Assembly: GCF_011045115.1 (NCBI RefSeq)
Contig: NZ_JAAKZG010000002.1
Location: 124,001-188,000, forward strand
DNA from: Mesorhizobium zhangyense
GTDB lineage: Bacteria > Pseudomonadota > Alphaproteobacteria > Rhizobiales > Rhizobiaceae
Reading direction: 5' to 3'
DNA length: 64,000 bases
This document shows positions 25,302 through 34,287 of this stretch, piece by piece. The first letter of the stretch is position 1. The number at the start of each line of letters is the position of its first letter. The notes beneath the pieces are model-generated. The model saw only the letters and a list, made by a program, of their open reading frames with translations, made no database searches and was not told the DNA's origin. Position numbers and translations under genes: made by a program.

Positions 25302-25478
25302 GGTCAGATTCCTTGTGGTGAATTCTTTACATTGTATAATTGTTTTCATATTGTGCAATCTGTGATTGGCAAATTATGTCGTGAAATCAGCATTTCTTAT
25401 GAAGAAGCGCTTGTTCGCGTGTGAGCAGAAGTGCATATATTGAATGATTGCATGCGATCATAAATTACAGGGTTTGCG
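25302..25478. promoter_or_regulatory. divergent promoter region with inverted repeat
   Basis: An AT-rich gap between the divergent aminotransferase and amidotransferase genes. TGATTGCATGCGATCA (25445-25460) is a 16-base near-perfect palindrome. CATTGTATAATTG and ATATTGTGCAATCTG near 25331-25372 share the TTGTAT-type half-site seen at 17021-17036. A common GntR regulator for both loci would fit; this is inference. Confidence 0.4.
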
Positions 25479-26696
25479 ATGAGTTTGGTGCTTGTCACGC
25501 ATGAGATTGACGAACCCGCGCTGTATGGTGCGGCGGCAGCGGTGATCGCAGCGCGACGTGGCGGCCGGGTGCTCTATCCCGAATTCCGTTTTGACACCGG
25601 CCTGCACGCGGATGCGGTTCAGCATGTGCTCGCAGCGGGCGGACTTGGGCCAAGCGGGCTCTATTGGGCCGATCGCCTGACACAGTCGCCGGCTCGCGCG
25701 GCTTCAAGCGTCGATGAGATCGTCGCGGAGGCGCATGAGAACGAAATCGTTGTGCCTATCCATCTCGAGTATCTTCGCAACCCGACCCTTCCTGGCACCA
25801 TCGTTCGTGCGGCCCAAAATGCAGGGGTCGAGACGACGATCGTCACGATAAGAACCTCCGGCGATAGCTTTGTCGTTGAAGGCGATACGCTTGCGGGCAG
25901 GGACGGTTTCGGGCGGATCACGGATCGCCCGGAAAGCGCCTCAGAAAATAGTATTCCCCTGGAGATAGGGCTGATCGCCGCCGAAGGGGACCAGCGCGGC
26001 GTCTACCCAGCTACGCTCGCCAGCCTCGCCGACGCTGCGGACAGCCTGTTGATAAATCTTACGGTCCGGTTCATCGATCCCGTTGCGTTGCGCGACGCGG
26101 GTAATTTTGTAATTCCCGCCTCGCTTGCCGGCCTCGTTCTGCCGGGCGGTGCAGCGATGAAGAATGTTCCCGGGCAGATAGAAGCTGCGGCGGCTGGTCT
26201 CGCTGCCGGCGTCCCTACAGTTGGCTTGTGCCTCGGCATGCAGACGATGGCGACGGCGATCGCATGGCGTCGTTTTGGACGCGGAACCGCCAATCTCGCT
26301 GAGGCCGATCCGGCAGCGCCGATCAAGACCTTCGTGCCGATGGCTGGAGAGAAGGGGCCGAACGGTCGTCCCTTGCCGGAACACCGGACCGGGACACATT
26401 CGAGCGCTGTGACGGCGCAAACGCGTCTTGCTGAAATTCTCCCCGCCTCGGCAGATGTTCATTACAATCATCGCTATCGGCTCGATCCAGCGCTCGTGAA
26501 AGACCTCGAAGAGGCTGGCTTGCGTGTCGCCGCTACGGGTCTCGATGGCGCAATCGTTGATGCGATCGAGGATCGGGATCATCCCTTCTTCATCGGCATG
26601 CAGGGCCATCCCGAACTTGGCTCCCGCGAAAACAATCCGCACCCGCTGCTGTCCGCATTCCTGTCGGCAGCACTCGCTCACGCTCATTCGCATTGA
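25479..26696 (+). CDS. glutamine-amidotransferase domain protein resembling the CTP-synthase C-terminal half
   Basis: A 405-residue protein. The C-terminal ~230 residues follow the PyrG class-I amidotransferase pattern: LVLPGG, the nucleophile Cys in VGLCLGMQ, then a NHRYRLDPALVKDLEEAGLR segment like the PyrG RHRYEVN region, and the catalytic HPE near the end. The N-terminal ~170 residues are not the PyrG synthetase domain and I do not recognise them. So this is a stand-alone amidotransferase or hydrolase with a different partner domain, placed in a catabolic locus. A role in hydrolysing or transferring a gamma-glutamyl amide is possible. Confidence 0.75.
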   Translation: MSLVLVTHEIDEPALYGAAAAVIAARRGGRVLYPEFRFDTGLHADAVQHVLAAGGLGPSGLYWADRLTQSPARAASSVDEIVAEAHENEIVVPIHLEYLRNPTLPGTIVRAAQNAGVETTIVTIRTSGDSFVVEGDTLAGRDGFGRITDRPESASENSIPLEIGLIAAEGDQRGVYPATLASLADAADSLLINLTVRFIDPVALRDAGNFVIPASLAGLVLPGGAAMKNVPGQIEAAAAGLAAGVPTVGLCLGMQTMATAIAWRRFGRGTANLAEADPAAPIKTFVPMAGEKGPNGRPLPEHRTGTHSSAVTAQTRLAEILPASADVHYNHRYRLDPALVKDLEEAGLRVAATGLDGAIVDAIEDRDHPFFIGMQGHPELGSRENNPHPLLSAFLSAALAHAHSH

Positions 26697-26713
26697 AACC
26701 GGGACTTTAAAAA

Positions 26714-27496
26714 ATGGATCTCAACATAAAAGGCCGCAGCGCGCTCGTGCTCGGCTCCAGCCAAGGGCTGGGCTTTGCCATCGCGCGCAATCTGGCGCTT
26801 GAAGGCGCATCGGTCACGCTGATCGGCCGTTCAGGCGAACGGTTGAATGCGGCTGCGGAAAAGATCCGCGCCGAAAGTAGCGCGGAAGTGAATACCGAGG
26901 TGCTGGACCTCTCCGATTCCGCCGCGCTCGAGGCATGGGTTCCGGTCATCAGCACGCGTGCCATCGATATTCTCGTCAACAATGGAGGCGGTCCTCCGCC
27001 CGGTGCGATTGCCGGTGTTGCTGCCGATGTCTGGCGCGCGCAGTTCGAAACCATGGTCAACGCGCCGTTCCGCGTAACAGCGGGTGTGTTGCCGGGAATG
27101 CGCAGCCGCAAATGGGGCCGCATCGTCAATGTCGTCTCGTCGGGTGTCGTGCAGCCAATTCCAAACCTTGGAATTTCCAACACCTTGCGCCTTTCGATCC
27201 TGGGCTGGGCAAAAACGCTTGCAGCCGAAGTTGCGGCCGACGGCGTCACGGTAAACTCGGTCATTCCGGGCCGCATTCATACCTCGCGCGTCGACCAGCT
27301 CGACAAGGCCGCGGCAGACCGCACCGGCAGCACGCCGGAAGCCGTGGCCGAGGCCTCGCGCGCCGGTATCCCGATGGGCCGCTACGGCAAGCCCGAGGAA
27401 TTTGCGGACGCCGTTGCATTCCTGGCGAGCGAGCGGGCCAGCTACATCACCGGCACGACTTTGCGCGTGGACGGTGGAATGCTGCGGAGCGTGTAA
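26714..27496 (+). CDS. short-chain dehydrogenase/reductase with unusual active site
   Basis: A 260-residue Rossmann protein. The cofactor-binding motif is GSSQGLGFAIA, NNGGG replaces the usual NNAG, and VNSVIPGRIHT and the C-terminal GTTLRVDGG are typical of the family. The catalytic Ser region is present (NVVSSG), but the Y-x-x-x-K motif reads LGISN (P-N-L-G-I-S-N), so both Tyr and Lys are missing. It may bind NAD(P) and act by a different residue set, or be non-catalytic. It lies 17 bases downstream of the amidotransferase gene. Confidence 0.85.
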   Translation: MDLNIKGRSALVLGSSQGLGFAIARNLALEGASVTLIGRSGERLNAAAEKIRAESSAEVNTEVLDLSDSAALEAWVPVISTRAIDILVNNGGGPPPGAIAGVAADVWRAQFETMVNAPFRVTAGVLPGMRSRKWGRIVNVVSSGVVQPIPNLGISNTLRLSILGWAKTLAAEVAADGVTVNSVIPGRIHTSRVDQLDKAAADRTGSTPEAVAEASRAGIPMGRYGKPEEFADAVAFLASERASYITGTTLRVDGGMLRSV

Positions 27497-27608
27497 GGCC
27501 GGAACGCCAGCATTTCGAGCCACCTCCGCTTGGGAAAACCGCTGCGATGTCGGCTGATGACGCATCTTTGCATTGCAGCATAAGCCGCACATGCTACATC
27601 CTCGCGGT

Positions 27609-28628
27609 ATGAAGAAAATCGGCTTCCTATCGTTCGGGCATTGGTCGCCCTCGTCCCAATCGCAGACGCGGTCTGCGTCCGATGCCCTTTTGCAGTCGAT
27701 CGACCTGGCGGTCGCTGCGGAGGAACTGGGCGCGGACGGTGCTTATTTTCGCGTGCATCACTTTGCCCGCCAGCTCGCCTCGCCGTTTCCGCTTCTGGCG
27801 GCAATCGGCGCGAAGACCAGCCGCATCGAGATCGGCACGGCAGTCATCGACATGCGCTACGAAAACCCGCTCTATATGGCGGAGGACGCTGGCGCTGCCG
27901 ATCTGATCGCCGGAGGACGCCTGCAACTCGGCATCAGCCGCGGCTCGCCCGAGCAGGTGATCGACGGATGGCGCTACTTCGGTTACGCCCCGCCGGAAGG
28001 CCAGACCGACGTCGACATGGCCAGGCGCCATGCCGAGGTATTCCTGGAAGTTCTGCGCGGGCAGGGCTTCGCGAAGCCCAACCCGCGGCCGATGTTTCCA
28101 AATCCGCCCGGGCAGCTGCGTGTCGAGCCGCATTCGCAGGGCCTGCGCGACCGGATCTGGTGGGGCGCTGCCACCAACGCCACCGCAGAATGGGCAGCTG
28201 CAGCGGGGATGAACCTGCAGAGTTCGACGCTCAAATTCGATGAGAGCGGAAAGCCCCTTCATATCCAGCAGGCCGACCAGATCCGCGCCTTCCGCACCGC
28301 ATGGAAGACGGCGGGACACGAGCGCGAACCGCGGGTGTCGATCAGCCGCAGCATCTTCGCCCTGATGGACGACCGCGACCGCGCCTATTTCGGCGGCGAT
28401 GAGAGCGAGGATCACTTCGGCTATATCGAGGCCGACACGCGCGCCGTGTTCGGCCGCAGCTATGCCGCCGAACCGGACGTCCTCGTCGAGCAGCTGAAAA
28501 AGGACGAGGCAATCGCCGAGGCCGACACGCTGCTCCTGACCGTCCCCAATCAGCTCGGCGTCGACTACAACGCACATGTCATCGAGGCCATCATGACCCA
28601 TGTTGCCCCGGCGATGGGTTGGCGCTGA
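27609..28628 (+). CDS. LLM-class (luciferase-like) flavin-dependent oxidoreductase
   Basis: A 339-residue bacterial luciferase-like protein: an N-terminal beta strand MKKIGFLSFGHW, FRVHHFA near residue 43, ISRGSPEQ and a barrel-type distribution of conserved Gly. Such enzymes use FMNH2 (or F420) to hydroxylate or oxidise small organic compounds. ATG 27609 starts the conserved strand; the frame is open to 27573. The gene is about 110 bases after the SDR, and probably the last gene of this set. Confidence 0.87.
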   Translation: MKKIGFLSFGHWSPSSQSQTRSASDALLQSIDLAVAAEELGADGAYFRVHHFARQLASPFPLLAAIGAKTSRIEIGTAVIDMRYENPLYMAEDAGAADLIAGGRLQLGISRGSPEQVIDGWRYFGYAPPEGQTDVDMARRHAEVFLEVLRGQGFAKPNPRPMFPNPPGQLRVEPHSQGLRDRIWWGAATNATAEWAAAAGMNLQSSTLKFDESGKPLHIQQADQIRAFRTAWKTAGHEREPRVSISRSIFALMDDRDRAYFGGDESEDHFGYIEADTRAVFGRSYAAEPDVLVEQLKKDEAIAEADTLLLTVPNQLGVDYNAHVIEAIMTHVAPAMGWR

Positions 28629-28762
28629 CGTCTGCCTTATTGCTCAGCCGACATACCGATTTCGGATTATGGAAAGTACATCTTGTCGACCTTTGTGAAT
28701 ACTTGTCCGTTTTTGGCAAAGATGTTTGAGTAATAGAGGGGGCAGAACAAAGGTTCGCCTCT

Positions 28763-29461
28763 ATGTTGCATCTAGTCGGAAATGCTCGTCTGCGGAGCAT
28801 TCATGATCTTCTCGGCCCGCTTATCAAGGGCAGAAGAATGCTCGACATTGGAACCATCGGGCACGAGTTCGAGGCCCGGCAGGAGATCGGCACCTTCTAC
28901 CTTTCCGAATTCGTCGGCCTTGCCGGCTATGTGAAAGGCATCGACATTCTCGAAGAAGATGTCGCCCGCGCCCGCGCCGCCGGCTTCGAGGTTGTCGTCG
29001 GCGATGCCGAATCCTTTGTCGATACCGAACCCTATGACGTGGTCTTCGCCGGCGAACTGATCGAGCACCTGAGCAATCCGGGCCTTTTTCTCCGCTGCTC
29101 GATCCGCAATCTGAAAAAGGACGGCGTCCTCGTCATCACGACGCCGAACGCTTTTTCCATGAGCCGGCTGCTGAAATGCATCTTCGGCCTGACCAACGAG
29201 CCGCCGGTCAATCCCGAGCACACCTGTTACTACACGCCGCAGACCTTGCAGCAACTGTCCGTTCGCGAAGGCTTCGAGATCAAGCAGATCTATTTTTCCG
29301 ACTATGACTACGGAACGCGCGGCGTGACGATGAAACGTGCTTTCATGCTGCGCGTGAACAAGATGCTCTGCGATCTGTTCCCGCAGCTCAGCCAGTCCTT
29401 CATCGCGGTCTTGGGGCGGCCGTCCGAAGCACGCGATGGGCTTTCGCCGTCGGGTGCCTGA
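28763..29461 (+). CDS. class I SAM-dependent methyltransferase
   Basis: A 232-residue protein. SAM-binding motif I is MLDIGTIGHEFEA (near residues 26-38), an acidic end of strand 2 lies in GIDILEED, and VVVGDAESF and DVVFAGELIEHL follow, the pattern of the UbiE/UbiG-like fold with the typical L-I-E-H-L motif. It opens the polysaccharide region and may methylate a sugar or a lipid carrier, but the acceptor is unknown. A terminal-sugar methylation would be a way of controlling chain length. Confidence 0.85.
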   Translation: MLHLVGNARLRSIHDLLGPLIKGRRMLDIGTIGHEFEARQEIGTFYLSEFVGLAGYVKGIDILEEDVARARAAGFEVVVGDAESFVDTEPYDVVFAGELIEHLSNPGLFLRCSIRNLKKDGVLVITTPNAFSMSRLLKCIFGLTNEPPVNPEHTCYYTPQTLQQLSVREGFEIKQIYFSDYDYGTRGVTMKRAFMLRVNKMLCDLFPQLSQSFIAVLGRPSEARDGLSPSGA

Positions 29462-29473
29462 AGCGCTTCCCAT

Positions 29474-30619
29474 TCACGCCGACGCCCGCTCCGCCGCCGG
29501 CCGCCACAGTGGCTGAACCTTGTGGCCGGCGTTGAACAGGAAGATCAGCACGCCGGAGCGGTTGATGATCTGCAGCCCGACGATTGCGCTTATCACCGCC
29601 AGGATGGGAAGCGTGAAGAACGTGATCGGAAACAGGTCGGAGCCGTAATTGCCGAAAAAGCGGCGGAAGATGATGCCGGCGTAGTCGAACAGGATCGCGT
29701 GGCTGCAGAACAGGAAGAAGCAATAAGGCTCGAACCGCATGAACGGTTCGGCAAAGGATGACTTCCGGATAAGCTCCGTCAGATACCAGAAACCGGCGGC
29801 CATGGTTATGCGCAGCAGCGTGTCCAGTGTCAGCCGCAGCGTATCGTCCATATCCGAAAGCAAGATACCCTGAATGCGGAAATAGAGGAAAATCGCGGCC
29901 GTCGCCGCAAGGCCGATCGCAAGAGGGTGCGCGATCCGGTCGATCTCCTGCTCGTTCGCCCATGACAGGCGAATCCACATGCCCATGGCGAAAAACAGCA
30001 TCAGCTGCGGCCTTTGCAGAATGTAGAGGTCTTCCCCGAAAAGTGTGAAGACGACGAGCAGCAGGATGGTCGCAACCGGCAGCCGCTTGATCGCGAAATA
30101 AAGCAGCGGCGAGAACAGGCAGCAGACGAAAAGGTCGCGCAGGAACCACAGCGGCACGACCAATGGCCACTCAGTCACGGCAAGGAAGGCGTTGGCCATA
30201 CCGGGCACGGTAAACTCCGGCCAATTCCGCCAATTGTCGGAAAGCAGCCCGTAGGCACCCAGCAGCGCCAGCGCCAGCACGTTCCAGGCCACCAATGGCA
30301 CGACCAGCGTCTTCAACTTCGATTTGTAAAGATCGAGCGTGCCCAGCTTGAGCAGGCTTGAGACGATGAAATAACCCGAAACCACGCTGAGCAGCGAAAC
30401 CGAGCTCAGCCCCATCAGCCTTGTCAGGATGAAGTAGACGATGTCGAAGAAGCCGGCGTCGCGGTCATAGACATTCTCGGCGATGCCCGGCTGGACGTGG
30501 ACGAAGGTCATGAAGAAGATGCACAGCGTCCGCGCGATCTTGATGCGGTTCGACATCGTCTTGGCGACAGGCGACAGGCCGGTTGCGCTTGGCGCGGGCG
30601 AAGATGTTCTTGCTGTCAA
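29474..30619 (-). CDS. exoH: acyltransferase family 3 membrane protein, ExoH-like
   Basis: About 381 residues with roughly ten membrane helices. The catalytic His is in FMTFVHVQPG near residue 37, followed by LSVVSGYFI. It probably transfers an acyl group (succinyl, if ExoH) from an acyl donor to the lipid-linked sugar repeat in the inner membrane. The start is uncertain: TTG 30619 has AGGAG 6 bases upstream; ATG 30556 (MSNRIKIARTL) is the alternative. The frame is open to 30880 but reads as low complexity. The ExoH name rests on family and its place near exoP; exoH normally lies next to exoK. Confidence 0.7.
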   Translation of the reverse strand: MTARTSSPAPSATGLSPVAKTMSNRIKIARTLCIFFMTFVHVQPGIAENVYDRDAGFFDIVYFILTRLMGLSSVSLLSVVSGYFIVSSLLKLGTLDLYKSKLKTLVVPLVAWNVLALALLGAYGLLSDNWRNWPEFTVPGMANAFLAVTEWPLVVPLWFLRDLFVCCLFSPLLYFAIKRLPVATILLLVVFTLFGEDLYILQRPQLMLFFAMGMWIRLSWANEQEIDRIAHPLAIGLAATAAIFLYFRIQGILLSDMDDTLRLTLDTLLRITMAAGFWYLTELIRKSSFAEPFMRFEPYCFFLFCSHAILFDYAGIIFRRFFGNYGSDLFPITFFTLPILAVISAIVGLQIINRSGVLIFLFNAGHKVQPLWRPAAERASA

Positions 30620-30941
30620 AACGTTCTCCTTGAACAGCCGCGCGGTGGTTTCACCGCTTGGCTGCAGGTGTTCTCGTTGAAAGAGCGATGCCGGAGCGAA
30701 TCCGGGTGCAACATCGCAGCGTGCCACTGAGGCAGCTCCCATCCCTGGCGCCCTGCATGCAGGGCCAGATGCCGGCCGACTTGCGGCTGGCACAGGACAT
30801 CGACACCATGTAAGCCGTTTGGGTGGTTCAAATGTGAATGTTGTGCAATTTCTGCGCGATTTCCGATTCACGAAATGCAACGTCGTTTAATACAAAGGCT
30901 GCAATGGGAGCTGCGTCGCTGGAAAGCAGAGATTATCGCCT
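30620..30941. other. divergent gap between acyltransferase and phosphatase
   Basis: About 320 bases. Only the Shine-Dalgarno sequences of the two flanking genes are clear. The stretch 30820-30900 is AT-rich and probably holds the promoters. No RNA gene or repeat was seen. Confidence 0.5.
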
Positions 30942-31715
30942 ATGAAGAAATTGGCAGGCCTGTTTGGTCTGGACAAAAACCCGGGGCGGGAACGGCGCGC
31001 CCGGTTGAAGATCGAGACCGCGGGAGCCGCCGTCTACGTGATCGGTGACGTCCATGGCTGCCTCGACCTGCTTCTGGCGCTGGAGCGCTTGATCGTGGCC
31101 GATGCGCGCGATCTGCCGGGGCGCAAGATCATCCTCATGCTCGGTGACTATGTCGATCGCGGGCCTGCCTCCGCGCAGGTGATCGATCACCTGATGGCCC
31201 CGCCGCCGGCCGGTTTCGAGCGCATCTGCCTGGCCGGCAACCATGAAGTGGCGATGTTGGACTACATCGACAGGCGACTGACGCTGGGCGACTGGATGCA
31301 TATGGGGGCAGGGCCGACACTTCTGTCCTACGGGGTCGACCCCGAACGCCTCGGCTCGATTTATCAGTCCCGGCAGGTCGACGACATGATCAGGCATGCC
31401 ATTCCGGCAGGACATGTCGCGTTCCTGCGGTCGCTTCCGATTCTCATCGAGGCGAAGCGATACATCTTCGTCCATGCCGGCATCCGGCCCGAACTCGATC
31501 TCGACCGGCAGTCGGATGACGATCTGGTCTTCATTCGCACCGCCTTCTACGAGAAGGCGCATCTGATGAAGAAATATGTCGTCCATGGCCACACGCCGGT
31601 CACGGAAGCGAAGCTTGAAGGCACGCGCATCAATGTCGATACGGGCGCCTTCTTCTCCGGACGGCTGACCGCCCTGCGGATATGGCAGAACAAGGGCCGG
31701 TACCTCACGACCTGA
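30942..31715 (+). CDS. calcineurin-like metallophosphoesterase (PPP/ApaH type)
   Basis: A 257-residue phosphatase with the complete PPP motif set: GDVHG (about 36), GDYVDRG (about 68), GNHE (about 98), and the two late His in VHAGIRP and VHGHTP. Members act on phosphoproteins or diadenosine polyphosphates. It lies in opposite orientation 44 bases from the exoP stop. Given the tyrosine kinase ExoP next door, a role in dephosphorylating it is tempting but unproven; tyrosine phosphatases of other folds do this in known systems. Confidence 0.88.
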   Translation: MKKLAGLFGLDKNPGRERRARLKIETAGAAVYVIGDVHGCLDLLLALERLIVADARDLPGRKIILMLGDYVDRGPASAQVIDHLMAPPPAGFERICLAGNHEVAMLDYIDRRLTLGDWMHMGAGPTLLSYGVDPERLGSIYQSRQVDDMIRHAIPAGHVAFLRSLPILIEAKRYIFVHAGIRPELDLDRQSDDDLVFIRTAFYEKAHLMKKYVVHGHTPVTEAKLEGTRINVDTGAFFSGRLTALRIWQNKGRYLTT

Positions 31716-31758
31716 TCCGAGCGGCAGGCGGCTTCCTCGGGCGGAAACCGTCAGGCCC

Positions 31759-34089
31759 TCAGGCTTTTGTCAGGCCGGCCTGCTCGATATAGTAGGACGA
31801 GTAACGGTCGAGATATTGTTCCGAGCCGCCATAAGCGCCGTAACGCACCAGCTTTTTCATGTCCGTCTTGTTCAGGATGATGCCGAGCAGCTTGGAGGCG
31901 ATCTGCGGTTCGCCCTGCAGCGTCGCCTTCACCAATGCGCGCGGCGTCACGCCCCACTCGGAGACCATCACGAATCCATCGGCAAACGGCGCGAACGCCT
32001 TGGCGTCGACCACCGGGCCGAGCGGCGGCAGGTCTACGACGATGTAATCATAGGCGTTGCGGGCGTCGGTCAGGAGGTCGTTCATTCCCGGTCCCGAAAG
32101 CAGCTCGCTGGTGTGCGACAGCCGCCCGCGAACCACGGCGGGGATGATGTTGAGCTTGGTCGTGCGGTCGACCATGACCGTGGTTTGCCAGCGCTGCTCG
32201 CCGACGATCGCCTCGACCAGCCCTCTGTCCGGGGACAGCGACAGTCCGCGGCTGAGGCCCGGGTTGCGCAAGTCGCCGTCGATCAGCAGGGTTCTCGCGC
32301 CGTTGGCGGCCAGAAGCCCGGCGAAGTTCGCCGCAACCGTCGTCTTGCCTTCGCTCGGCAGCACGGAGACGAAACCGATCACCTTGCAGGGCCTGCCCTG
32401 CAACACGACATCGCAGGCGATCTTGGCGTTGCGAAGCGTCTCTGCAAACGACGACGAGGGGGCATTGATCGCGACCCGCAGAATACGTGGCGTGACGGGT
32501 TCCGGCCCTTCGCGTGGCGGTTTGTCGGCGCCATTTGCACCGTTCTTGGGTGGAGCACTGGAAAGGCGCGTACCGACGATCGGCAGATAGCCGAGGAAGT
32601 TGATGTTGAGCGATGCGCGCACGTCTTCGCCAGTGCGGAAGAACCGCTCGCGGAACTCCTGGAAGGCGCCAACCCCGGCCCCGCCAAACAGGCCGAGCAC
32701 CAGCGACAGGCCGAGCACCATCGTCTTCTTGGGGCTTGAGGCGCCCACCGGATCGACGGCTTCCGAGATCACGCGCGCCTTGGCGATCGGGAAGGAGCGC
32801 TGCTGCGAGGCTTCCTCATGGCGGGCGAGGAAAGTCTGGTAAAGCGTCGCCAGTGCTGCTGCCTGCTGTTCGAGTTCGCGCAACTGCACCATCGACTGGC
32901 TGGTTTCGGAGCTTTCTCCGGCCATCAGGCCGACATTGGCGCGCAGCGAATCCTCGCGCGATTTTGCAACCTCATATTCCGTGCGGTAGCTCTCCGTGAG
33001 CTGGTTGAGTTCCTGGAAAATCTGCCGCGAAAGGTCTCCCTGTTCGCGCCGCAGCGCGACGGCCTGGGGATGATCCTGGCCGAAACGGTCGCTGATCTCG
33101 CGCTCGCGCTTGGTGACGTCGAGGTAGCGCCCCTTCAGGTCGTTGATGACCGTGTTGTTGCTGCCCTTGTCGGAGGGGATCGTCGCGTTCTTGACGGCGT
33201 TATCCGGGCCGCTTTCGATGATCGACTTGAACTGGTTGTAGCGCGCCAGCGCGTTTGCGGTATCGGCTTGCGCCAGGATGAGCTGGCTGTTGAGGTCGGC
33301 GAGTTGCCGCTCGGAGATAAGCTCGCCCCGGGCCGAGGTCAGGCCGTTCTCGGCGCGGAATTTTTCCACGGCAAGTGCTGCGGCCTGCGAACTGTCGCGC
33401 AATTCGGCCAGCCGCCCCTGAAGCCAGACGGTTGCTCGCTGCGTGGCATCGAAATTGGCGTCGAGCTGATCGGAGAGATAGGCATTGGCATAGGCGCGGG
33501 TGATCGCGCCGGCGAGTTTCTTGTCGTAGGCCTGGAACGACAGGTCGATGACATAGCTGCGCCCCACACGCTCGGCTGACATGCCGGCCTGCAGCAGTGC
33601 TGTCGCCTTGCCGATCTTGCCGTTTGCGATCGAGGTCGCGGAGAGTTCGGGCTGCGAGGAAAACAGGCCGATGACCGACTTGATCTGATCCTTGACCCAG
33701 CCGATCGGCGAGCGCGGCGGATTGAGAAACGCGTCGTTGTTCTGAAGGTTCTCGGCCATCACCACCGCGCGGGCGAGGCGGGCCGATTTCAGGATTTCGA
33801 CTTCGCTCGAAACCATCGAGTCCGCCTGAACGCGGGACGGCCCTGAATCCTTCTCTTCGGCAAACTTGGTCAGCGTGTCATCAAGCAGGATGCGGGTGCC
33901 CGATGTGTATTGGGCGGGCGTGAACAGAAGATAGACGACGCCGAGCGCAAGGCCTACCGCCGCGCAAAGAGCCACCACGCGGATTTGCCGCATAGCGATA
34001 GTCATCAGGCGTTCAAGATCGATGAAGCGATCCGCCTCATCCGGCTCCACGGCCAGTCTGCTGTTCAAGGGAATGTTTCTCTGGTGCAT
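31759..34089 (-). CDS. exoP: ExoP-type chain-length determinant / tyrosine kinase (Wzz-BY-kinase)
   Basis: About 776 residues. N-terminal transmembrane helix near residues 36-55, a large periplasmic coiled-coil Wzz domain, and a second helix near 450 (TMVLGLSLVLGLFGGAGVG) preceded by a Pro-rich stretch. The cytoplasmic BY-kinase has Walker A SVLPSEGKTTVA, Walker A' LLIDGDLRNPG, Walker B YIVVDLPPLGP, and a C-terminal Tyr cluster (YGAYGGSEQYLDRYSSYY), the autophosphorylation tail. It controls polymerisation and export with ExoQ and ExoF. Last gene of the leftward exoK-L-A-M-O-N-P run. ATG 34089 or GTG 34113 are possible starts. Confidence 0.92.
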   Translation of the reverse strand: MHQRNIPLNSRLAVEPDEADRFIDLERLMTIAMRQIRVVALCAAVGLALGVVYLLFTPAQYTSGTRILLDDTLTKFAEEKDSGPSRVQADSMVSSEVEILKSARLARAVVMAENLQNNDAFLNPPRSPIGWVKDQIKSVIGLFSSQPELSATSIANGKIGKATALLQAGMSAERVGRSYVIDLSFQAYDKKLAGAITRAYANAYLSDQLDANFDATQRATVWLQGRLAELRDSSQAAALAVEKFRAENGLTSARGELISERQLADLNSQLILAQADTANALARYNQFKSIIESGPDNAVKNATIPSDKGSNNTVINDLKGRYLDVTKREREISDRFGQDHPQAVALRREQGDLSRQIFQELNQLTESYRTEYEVAKSREDSLRANVGLMAGESSETSQSMVQLRELEQQAAALATLYQTFLARHEEASQQRSFPIAKARVISEAVDPVGASSPKKTMVLGLSLVLGLFGGAGVGAFQEFRERFFRTGEDVRASLNINFLGYLPIVGTRLSSAPPKNGANGADKPPREGPEPVTPRILRVAINAPSSSFAETLRNAKIACDVVLQGRPCKVIGFVSVLPSEGKTTVAANFAGLLAANGARTLLIDGDLRNPGLSRGLSLSPDRGLVEAIVGEQRWQTTVMVDRTTKLNIIPAVVRGRLSHTSELLSGPGMNDLLTDARNAYDYIVVDLPPLGPVVDAKAFAPFADGFVMVSEWGVTPRALVKATLQGEPQIASKLLGIILNKTDMKKLVRYGAYGGSEQYLDRYSSYYIEQAGLTKA

Positions 34090-34246
34090 GATTTCGTCGA
34101 CGCCAGGCGTCACTTTCGTTTTGGATGCTCTTCGATCTCATCCGATGTGCTCCGCCACTGTGATGCGGCATCAAGCATGGTTATGAGGCGAGAATGCGTT
34201 TGCGGCGGCCTTGCGCCGCTATCTATCTTCTTGACGATCATGCCAT

Positions 34247-34273
34247 GTCGCGGCCGATACGCTCGGCCGCGAC
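34247..34273. terminator. 11-bp hairpin between exoN and exoP
   Basis: GTCGCGGCCGA and TCGGCCGCGAC pair perfectly around TACGC, just past the exoN stop and upstream of exoP on the minus strand. There is no T run. It may attenuate transcription or stabilise the exoN mRNA end, so that exoP has a separate level of expression. Confidence 0.55.
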
Positions 34274-34287
34274 GAGCAGTGTTTCGA

